A stretch of DNA of 64,000 nt from Arthrobacter citreus. Lineage in GTDB: Bacteria; Bacillota; Bacilli; Bacillales; Bacillaceae_G. The first letter of the stretch is position 1. Each line of letters opens with the position of its first letter. Of this stretch, positions 58,464-64,000 are shown piece by piece. Under the pieces are notes generated by a model that ran no database searches, had not been told where the DNA came from, and worked only from the letters and a program-made list of their open reading frames with translations. The position numbers and the translations under genes were made by a program. Where the stretch lies: NCBI GenBank assembly GCA_013200995.1, contig CP053688.1, positions 1,240,001 to 1,304,000 of the forward strand. Direction: 5' to 3'.

Positions 58464-58865
58464 TCAACCATTTCTCGTTTCCCCAAATGGTAAAATGATA
58501 TAACTTATTGTCAGTACTAAAATAATAATTGCTAACCAAAAATTATGGGCCGATTCTCCATTATTTACAATAATAAAACGAATAGTAGCTGTTATCCCAA
58601 TATAAAGAAGATATCGTATTGGAAAATGATAGTTTTCTTTGAAATATTGAACAATAATTGAAATGAATCCAAAATATAAGAAAAAGATCAGAACCTTCCC
58701 AAAAATTTGATGAACATTTTTATTTCCTAATAAAACATCATTAAAGATATAATAAAGCTCTCTAAAAAGAAAAAATGCAAGAATCAAGCTAAGTAGTAGT
58801 AATGATATATTTAACAAAGTTTGATGAAGCATGATTAGCATTTTTCTATTTTTTAACCAACTCAT
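58464..58865 (-). CDS. psiE: PsiE-family membrane protein
   Basis: 133 aa with four membrane helices (about 13-34, 48-66, 81-100 and 107-127). The family pattern is clear: FFLFRELYYIFNDVLLGNKN, FGKVLIFFLYFGFISIIVQY, NYHFPIRYLLYIGITATIRF. It is related to the phosphate-starvation-inducible PsiE; its role is unknown. No Pho box was identified. Confidence 0.85.
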   Translation of the reverse strand: MSWLKNRKMLIMLHQTLLNISLLLLSLILAFFLFRELYYIFNDVLLGNKNVHQIFGKVLIFFLYFGFISIIVQYFKENYHFPIRYLLYIGITATIRFIIVNNGESAHNFWLAIIILVLTISYIILPFGETRNG

Positions 58866-58917
58866 TCAATCATTTCACTCCTCTATTTTTCCCTGAAAAC
58901 TTCTAACCCTACTATTT

Positions 58918-59262
58918 CTATATAATATTTCTGTCAAATACAAAAACGGAAATGGCTATATTCTCCTCAACTTTCATATCTGAAAATAAATGAACTAATT
59001 TCGCTCCGACAAGTTCTTCTAAACCTTCTGGTGGCTGATTTAAGTATAGATCCTGAATCATTTTTGTTCGTGCAGAATGAACCATTTCAGCACCGTTCAT
59101 TGTACCGGAAATAAACTTTTCAGTAGGAGTCAAATTACCATACAATGTTGAAACGGCCATATTTTCAACAAAAACAGTATGAATTCGTTCCGGACCTTTA
59201 CCAAACAAATCCTTTCGAAGTTTCCTCATTAAATCATTAAATTCATGTACCTTTTTTGTCAT
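58918..59262 (-). CDS. DUF2294 family protein
   Basis: 114 aa. Typical text: LMRKLRKDLFGKGPERIHTV, NMAVSTLYGNLTPTEKFISG and GAEMVHSARTKMIQDLYLNQ. Small soluble protein of unknown function, common in Bacillus. An adequate ribosome site (GGGGGAATAAG) lies before the ATG. Confidence 0.85.
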   Translation of the reverse strand: MTKKVHEFNDLMRKLRKDLFGKGPERIHTVFVENMAVSTLYGNLTPTEKFISGTMNGAEMVHSARTKMIQDLYLNQPPEGLEELVGAKLVHLFSDMKVEENIAISVFVFDRNII

Positions 59263-59400
59263 TTCTTATTCCCCCATTTTCAATTTAAAAATGCTATACC
59301 CATATCCTTGCACTGATCTCAACAACCTATTTACATTTCTGTGAAGAAAATGTAAGTACTATTCCATTAATTAACTTACAACCCTCTTTCCATTTTTTGA

Positions 59401-59465
59401 AAAAAAAAATTCCACCAAGGCGACAATTAGCCAAACTGGTGGCTTTAAAGTCATCTTAGTGGAAT
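59401..59465 (-). terminator. Large branched hairpin with U-tract, possible end of an ncRNA
   Basis: On the minus strand, TTCCACTAAGATGAC pairs with GTCGCCTTGGTGGAA (two wobbles, one mismatch) around an inner hairpin AGCCA / TGGCT, followed by nine T. It lies 280 bases past the SIMPL gene stop, too far for a normal terminator of that gene. Confidence 0.6.
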
Positions 59466-59743
59466 AGTTAATTAGCAAAAATTTACTAAAATACCAATCC
59501 AATTTAATTTAAATGAAAATAATAGACACATAACAATTACATTATTATGCTTCCATATCTTTCGAATTCATTATATCTCTAACTTTTTAATTAAACAAAC
59601 ATAATGTTAATATTAAATATTTCTAAATATTGATGCATTTAACGATTAGACTAATTAACAATCATAACCACAACTCAGGTGGCCTCTTAATCTAAATAAA
59701 AATCACCCTTTAATCTATTTCTTCAAACTAAATGTTAATTCAA
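59466..59743 (-). other. Long 3' region or ncRNA candidate after the SIMPL gene
   Basis: 280 AT-rich bases with no supported ORF lie between the SIMPL stop and the large terminator. Either a long 3' UTR or a separate small RNA ending at 59401. No promoter could be assigned with confidence. Confidence 0.35.
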
Positions 59744-60475
59744 TTAATAACCTACATAATTAAACATCGCCTGTACAGATGCAGTTATTTTTATTTGACC
59801 CTCTTGGATTGGCGTAGTTGGTCCGCTGAATGCTGCAGCAGTCATTGTTAGAGAGGATAGTGGACGAACGATTTGAATCCCTTCTTCAGCAATCCAAATC
59901 GGAATTCTATTGATTGATAAACCTAGTGATTTCGCTATATTTTCAGCATTAGTTTTCGCATTCAAAGTAGCCTTTTGTAATGCCTCTTGATAATATGGAT
60001 CAGGGTTTGACAGTTCAAAACTAAGATTTCTTACTTCATTTGCTCCATTTTCAACAGCAACATCAATAACTTTACCAACATTTGCAAGTTCTTTTACGAT
60101 TACTTTAAAAATATGACTTACACGATATCCTTTAAAAATTTGCTGTGAATCATGATATTCAACAATTCGGTCTATTGTATATGAATTCGTTTCAATTTCG
60201 TCTTGTTTAATGCCTATGCTTTTTAATGAATCGATCATTTTATTCGAAATAATCGCGTTCTGTGACTGTGCGTTTTGTACTCTCAAATCTTCAACTACAG
60301 CACCTAGTAAGACAGACGATTGGTCTGGCTTTACAGATACCTCTCCTTTACCTGTTGCTTTAATCGTAAAATTAGGATTACTATTTCTTGTCATGAATCC
60401 ACTTTGATATTGAGGAGCTGTATAATCAGTTCGAATACCCGATAAGTTAGTACTATATAATGGATAAATCTCCAT
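59744..60475 (-). CDS. SIMPL (DUF541) domain protein
   Basis: 243 aa from the ATG at 60475, preceded by AAAAGGATGTG. The SIMPL domain covers residues 35-240: FTIKATGKGEVSVKPDQSSV, IKQDEIETNSYTIDRIVEYH, AKSLGLSINRIPIWIAEEG. There is no signal peptide here, unlike the periplasmic E. coli relatives, so it is probably cytosolic. Function unknown. Confidence 0.87.
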   Translation of the reverse strand: MEIYPLYSTNLSGIRTDYTAPQYQSGFMTRNSNPNFTIKATGKGEVSVKPDQSSVLLGAVVEDLRVQNAQSQNAIISNKMIDSLKSIGIKQDEIETNSYTIDRIVEYHDSQQIFKGYRVSHIFKVIVKELANVGKVIDVAVENGANEVRNLSFELSNPDPYYQEALQKATLNAKTNAENIAKSLGLSINRIPIWIAEEGIQIVRPLSSLTMTAAAFSGPTTPIQEGQIKITASVQAMFNYVGY

Positions 60476-60610
60476 CACATCCTTTTAAGATGAAAAAATT
60501 TTGTATTAGTGCCCATTTATTGTATGTATTAGGACCTCTTATCGTGAAAGAATCTATATTAGCTCGTATTACGAAAGATTCAATTTTGAATAATCCAATT
60601 TTTCCAGTCA

Positions 60611-60651
60611 AAAAAAGCCTGTAAACTAACATACACTAGTCTACAAGCTTT
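60611..60651 (-). terminator. Intrinsic terminator of the 33-residue gene
   Basis: Minus strand: AGCTTGTAGACTA / TAGTTTACAGGCT stem (13 bp with wobbles), loop of 8, then seven T. Confidence 0.88.
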
Positions 60652-60690
60652 AACAAACTAAATTTATTCAAAAATGTTTTTTCTCGTCAA

Positions 60691-60792
60691 TCATTTAAAT
60701 TCTTCTTCATCAAAGTTTTCGTCAATTTGGTCAGCTTGCTTCCCAATTTCTAAAGGTACTTCGTATTCTGGTGCACTACAATTGTTTTGCAT
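60691..60792 (-). CDS. Small acidic protein, 33 residues, unknown
   Basis: It encodes MQNNCSAPEYEVPLEIGKQA then DQIDENFDEEEFK. An AAAAGGGG site lies six bases before the ATG and a strong terminator lies 40 bases past the stop, so it is a complete small transcription unit. Strongly acidic C-terminus, a single Cys near the start, no membrane segment. I do not recognise it. Confidence 0.6.
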   Translation of the reverse strand: MQNNCSAPEYEVPLEIGKQADQIDENFDEEEFK

Positions 60793-61085
60793 ATAATTCC
60801 CCTTTTAAAAAATAAGTTTGTAAGTTACTAATTACTATAATTAAACTAGATAATTTATCTATTTACTATTGGGGGAATTTCATTAATTTCAGCTTGAAAA
60901 GCATATTACTTTTAACAATCTTTGGTTCTTTTTAGTCAAAATTACCTTTCAAATCAAGTAAATATACGCTGAATGTATTGGGGGAATTTTGTATAAAAAA
61001 TAAATAATATGTTATTAAAATAGTAATTAAGAGCCAATAACTTTTAAAGGCAAAAGGGAAATTCGGTAAATGAAATTGTCTATAT

Positions 61086-61115
61086 AAAAAAAGAATGGAT
61101 TTGTCCATTCTTTTT
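61086..61115 (-). terminator. Intrinsic terminator of the lipoprotein operon
   Basis: Minus strand: AAGAATGGA / TCCATTCTT stem with loop CAAA and seven T, 13 bases past the DUF4822 stop. Confidence 0.9.
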
Positions 61116-61127
61116 GATGACTCGTTA

Positions 61128-62096
61128 TTAGAAGCTAAACATTGGTTTAAAATCACCTTTATAAGGTTCATGTTCTACGAATACTGTTATATCCTTACCA
61201 TCTTTGTCCTTACCTGTTCTTTTATAAGTAAATTTATTATTATTAAGTTCAGTTAGCTCAAGTACAGCACCATATTTATTTGTTCCAATCGAAACATGTG
61301 CTCTAATTTTATTTTCGTGGGCAATATCGAAGTAACCATAATCCCCGCGGCTTACGCCTGTATCAAGATTGAAAAACTCATATTTATTCGTTTTTTCATC
61401 AAATTTTGCTAAGCTAATAAAATTCGTATTATATTTAGTCACATCATTACCTTGTTCATCAACTACTTTTGTACCATTCCAAAGTGTTCTACCTAAAATT
61501 TTATCTCCATCAACTTTTTTTACAATATCGCCTGTTGTTGAATTTAACTGCTTATCTGGATCGGTAAAGGCAAGCTTCTTTCCTTTAAATGGAACATGTT
61601 CTACGAATACTTCTACATCGTTACCTTTAGCATCTTTACCCATTCTTTTATAAGTAAATACATTTTTATTTAGTTTAACCATATCGACTACAGCTTGGTA
61701 ATTCATTGATTCTGAAATAAGAATTCTCTTTTTACCATCATTCGTAATAAAAAATGTCCCTTTATCCCCACGACTTTGTCCCGTTTTAGCATCAAAAAAT
61801 TCATATCTACCAGATTTCGCATCGTATTTAGCAAGTCCAATAAAATTTGCATTCTCTTTCGTTAAATCGTGATGATTCTTATCATAAACCCTTGTACCTT
61901 GCCAATCTGTGCTGCTTAAAATAGCAGACATTTCTTGTCCTTTAGTTAATTTATTTACTTTTTTAGGTATTTTATATGATTTTTCGTGCTTCTGTTTGTT
62001 CTGTTCAACTTGTGCATTTGCTGCTGTATTGCAACCTGTTAATACTAATGTGACTCCAAGTAGTACTGATGAAATTTTTTTTGTTTTTTTGTTCAT
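61128..62096 (-). CDS. Lipoprotein with two DUF4822 domains
   Basis: 322 aa. Lipoprotein signal peptide with lipobox LTGC (Cys 22). Two copies of one module follow (about 58-178 and 195-318): each has a TxWxGT-R/K-V-x-D opening (DWQGTRVYDKN and LWNGTKVVDEQ), ANFIGLAKYD / TNFISLAKFD, YEFF-x-x-x-T-G-x-SRGD, and closes FTYKR-x-GKD-x-x-G-x-D then VFVEH-x-P-x-KG. It is anchored outside the cell. DUF4822 function is unknown. An ankyrin lipoprotein gene is 55 bases upstream, probably the same operon. Confidence 0.88.
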   Translation of the reverse strand: MNKKTKKISSVLLGVTLVLTGCNTAANAQVEQNKQKHEKSYKIPKKVNKLTKGQEMSAILSSTDWQGTRVYDKNHHDLTKENANFIGLAKYDAKSGRYEFFDAKTGQSRGDKGTFFITNDGKKRILISESMNYQAVVDMVKLNKNVFTYKRMGKDAKGNDVEVFVEHVPFKGKKLAFTDPDKQLNSTTGDIVKKVDGDKILGRTLWNGTKVVDEQGNDVTKYNTNFISLAKFDEKTNKYEFFNLDTGVSRGDYGYFDIAHENKIRAHVSIGTNKYGAVLELTELNNNKFTYKRTGKDKDGKDITVFVEHEPYKGDFKPMFSF

Positions 62097-62151
62097 ATTA
62101 TTATTCTCCTTCTTTTTAGTTCACCTATTTAATGGGGCTATTGAACTTTGT

Positions 62152-62826
62152 TTATTTTGCTCCAGCTTTTATTAAAATCGCTTCAATCTCTTTAAATCCT
62201 TTTTCACGTGCATGTTGTAAAGGTGTGACATTTTCATGATCAGTTATATTTAAATCTGCTCCGTAATCAATTAAGGTTTGTACTGTTTGCTGTTGTGTTT
62301 GATTTCCATTGTTTAAAATGATCGCTTCTAAAAGGGCCGTCCAGCCAAGATTATTAACGTGATTAATATTAATCTTAGTATTTGTAAGAAGTTCTTTTAC
62401 GACATTTACATACCCATGTTCTGAAGCGGGAATCAATGCAGTTCCACCATAGCGGTTTGTAATTGTTGGATCTGCACCTGCTTTAATTGTAAGCTTTAGA
62501 ATATCGATTAATCCTTCTGCACCAGCATATAAAAAGGGATTGTTTTTCATATTGTCTTGAATATTGACATCTGCACCTGCCTCAATTAGTACTTTTGCAG
62601 TTTTAACGTCATTTTTATAAGTTGCAATCATTGTGGCAGTTCGACCATTTGAATCCTGTGCATTAATGTTCGCACCATCCTCAATAAGTTTTCTAACAGT
62701 ATCTGCTTCTCCTAACTTTGCTGCTTGAAATAGTTGCTCATTCAATGTTTTTTCCCCCTTTTCAAATAAGGCACAACCTTGTAGCAAAAGTGTACAGCCT
62801 ATTACAACTGCGATTAACTTCCACAT
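62152..62826 (-). CDS. Ankyrin-repeat lipoprotein
   Basis: About 224 aa from the ATG at 62826 (MWKLIAVVIGCTLLLQGC); GGAGG lies 12 bases upstream, slightly far. Lipobox LLQGC with Cys 18. Six ankyrin-like repeats fill the mature part, e.g. LIEDGANINAQDSNGRTATM, LIEAGADVNIQDNMKNNPFL, LIDYGADLNITDHENVTPLQ. It should bind another protein at the outer face of the membrane; the DUF4822 lipoprotein encoded next is the obvious candidate. Confidence 0.87.
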   Translation of the reverse strand: MWKLIAVVIGCTLLLQGCALFEKGEKTLNEQLFQAAKLGEADTVRKLIEDGANINAQDSNGRTATMIATYKNDVKTAKVLIEAGADVNIQDNMKNNPFLYAGAEGLIDILKLTIKAGADPTITNRYGGTALIPASEHGYVNVVKELLTNTKININHVNNLGWTALLEAIILNNGNQTQQQTVQTLIDYGADLNITDHENVTPLQHAREKGFKEIEAILIKAGAK

Positions 62827-63051
62827 AAAGTACAGTGTCCTCCTTTTGCAATTACATACCATCATGTAAAATTATCATTTATTCCTGGGAAATTTCACTC
62901 CATTCAATTTTCATTTTTTAGACCTTCGTTCGTCTGAATCCTATATTAAACCTCAAATAGAAACTCCTACTAAACAAATTCTTAACAAAGTATAAATTTT
63001 TTAATAATATTTATTTATACTTAGATTTTGCTTAAATTGTTGTTTATGAAC

Positions 63052-63083
63052 AAAAAAATCGACTGTCTAATTAGACAGCCGAG
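63052..63083 (-). terminator. Intrinsic terminator of the oppA-like gene
   Basis: Minus strand: CGGCTGTCTAA / TTAGACAGTCG stem followed by seven T. Confidence 0.9.
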
Positions 63084-63129
63084 ATGAACTCAAAGACAAC
63101 TAAAGCATTCTTTCCTTCAATTAAAGCAT

Positions 63130-64000
63130 TTATTTTTTTATGTAAGCCCATTTATAGGAATTTTTCACTCCATATGGGTGATTGTATACATTTTTCACAT
63201 AAGATTTTTCCAAATATGCCACACCATTCTGATACATAGGTGAAATAGCTGCATCCTTTCCTAGCAATTGCTCTTCAGCCTCTGCTAAAGCTTTCCATCG
63301 TGACTTTGGATCCTGAAGAAGAGTCGTTTTTGCTTTTGTGATCAATTCGTCATACTTAGGATTTGAATACGCTATGTTATTGTTTGTTACCCATTTATCC
63401 AAAAATGTCATCGGATCTGGATAATCAGGTCCCCATCCTGCAAGAGACATATCGTACTGAAGATTATCTTCGAGTGCAAATTTAGGTTGTGCAGGTTGCA
63501 ACTTGATGTTCACTGTTAAACCAGGAAGATTTTTTTCAAGTTCAAACTTCAAATATTGAGAGATTTTCTTATTACTATCATCTTCTGCGATCAAAAGCTC
63601 TAAAGCAACAGTTTGTTTACCAAGCTCCTGTTTTGCCTTTTCCCAATATTCCTTTGCTTTTTCAATATTCGTTTTATTGAAATCTCCTGTTGTATCGTCG
63701 AAATCTTGACCATCCGGACCAAATGCCAAATTTTTAGCGACAAAGTAGTAAGCTGGTGTTGAACCGTTATTTAAGAGTACGTCTGTAATCTCTTTTTTGT
63801 TGTAGCCCATATCAATTGCTTTACGCGCATTCACATTTTTTAAAATAGGATTTTGGTTATTTAACTTTAAATATATAAGTCTTCCTTCTTGCGCTGTTTT
63901 AAATTCTTTATCGCTTTTATATTTGTCCACAAATTCAGCAGTTAGACTTACCCGATCAATTGCTCCTGTCTGATATAGATTGATAGCTGTGGCACTATCC
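63130..64000 (-). CDS. OppA-like peptide ABC transporter binding protein, C-terminal part
   Basis: The open frame continues to the right edge (DSATAINLYQTGAIDRVSLT just inside it), so the N-terminal half with the signal peptide lies outside. SBP_bac_5 text: GRLIYLKLNNQNPILKNVNA, RKAIDMGYNKKEITDVLLNN, DMSLAGWGPDYPDPMTFLDK and the C-terminal NHPYGVKNSYKWAYIKK. It binds oligopeptides outside the cell for an Opp-type importer. No permease or ATPase gene follows; the terminator is 50 bases past the stop, so it may be an orphan binding protein. Confidence 0.9.
   Translation of the reverse strand, partial: DSATAINLYQTGAIDRVSLTAEFVDKYKSDKEFKTAQEGRLIYLKLNNQNPILKNVNARKAIDMGYNKKEITDVLLNNGSTPAYYFVAKNLAFGPDGQDFDDTTGDFNKTNIEKAKEYWEKAKQELGKQTVALELLIAEDDSNKKISQYLKFELEKNLPGLTVNIKLQPAQPKFALEDNLQYDMSLAGWGPDYPDPMTFLDKWVTNNNIAYSNPKYDELITKAKTTLLQDPKSRWKALAEAEEQLLGKDAAISPMYQNGVAYLEKSYVKNVYNHPYGVKNSYKWAYIKK

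Noticed and set aside
59640..59700. Minus-strand peptide RLRGHLSCGYDC after an AAAGGGTG site
   Set aside because: Only non-standard start codons (ATT or TTA) are available, so translation is not supported.
60932..61171. Minus-strand ORF of 79 codons
   Set aside because: It overlaps the DUF4822 gene end and its terminator; no ribosome site.

Overview
The window reads as chromosome of an aerobic, spore-forming, low-GC Bacillaceae species (Bacillus or Gottfriedia type). The evidence is the AT-rich sequence with strong GGAGG-type ribosome sites, a HutP-controlled histidine operon, an S-box (SAM) riboswitch in front of a YitJ-type gene, a SqhC-type sporulenol/hopene cyclase, a YocH-like LysM-3D cell-wall protein and PepF-type oligoendopeptidases. 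No rRNA, tRNA, prophage, intact insertion sequence or Cas gene was seen. The species is inferred, not read.

Layout. 1-1.2 kb: decayed remains of a GH94-type glycoside phosphorylase and a GH3 beta-glucosidase. 1.3-6.9 kb: an AraC-controlled sugar operon (two Gfo/Idh/MocA dehydrogenases, two IolE-like TIM barrels of which one is broken, ThuA-like protein). 7-17 kb: an accessory patch of small orphan genes, frameshifted genes, a short imperfectly palindromic dispersed repeat (CAACTAA/TTAGTTG) and a degenerate group II intron whose reverse transcriptase is cut to 10 codons; kynA lies at its right end. 17-19.4 kb: two OppB/OppC-like permeases with a lipoprotein and no ATPase. 19.6-29.7 kb: two M3 peptidases, an APC permease, a nitroreductase and a heterodimeric ABC exporter. 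30-31.5 kb: LysM-3D protein and small genes. 32-41.8 kb: aspartate-family block, hom-thrC-thrB, metA, metH and a YitJ-type gene behind a SAM riboswitch. 41.9-44.1 kb: sqhC with a small membrane protein. 44-50 kb: small genes, an ArsR-MFS efflux pair with a shared operator motif, and a DHFR-like protein. 50.3-56.4 kb: the complete hutP-hutH-hutU-hutI-hutG operon with promoter and HutP-type attenuator. 56.5-64 kb: VOC protein, a protein with a Cys/Ser-rich tail, PsiE, DUF2294, SIMPL, DUF4822 and ankyrin lipoproteins, and the C-terminal part of an OppA-like binding protein cut by the window edge.

The most unusual signal is a family of five intergenic arrays (23.1, 23.3, 31.8, 44.9 and 49.6-50.2 kb) built on an exact 21-bp period (two helical turns). 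They fall in three sequence classes (TTGATA, CATAAA, TTGCA). Four of the five share a leader-like first unit, and all five lie in a gap that begins just beyond the intrinsic terminator of a minus-strand gene, in the same orientation. In the largest array three monomers (21+20+21) form a 62-bp unit repeated eight times with no length drift. None of the features I can name explains them.
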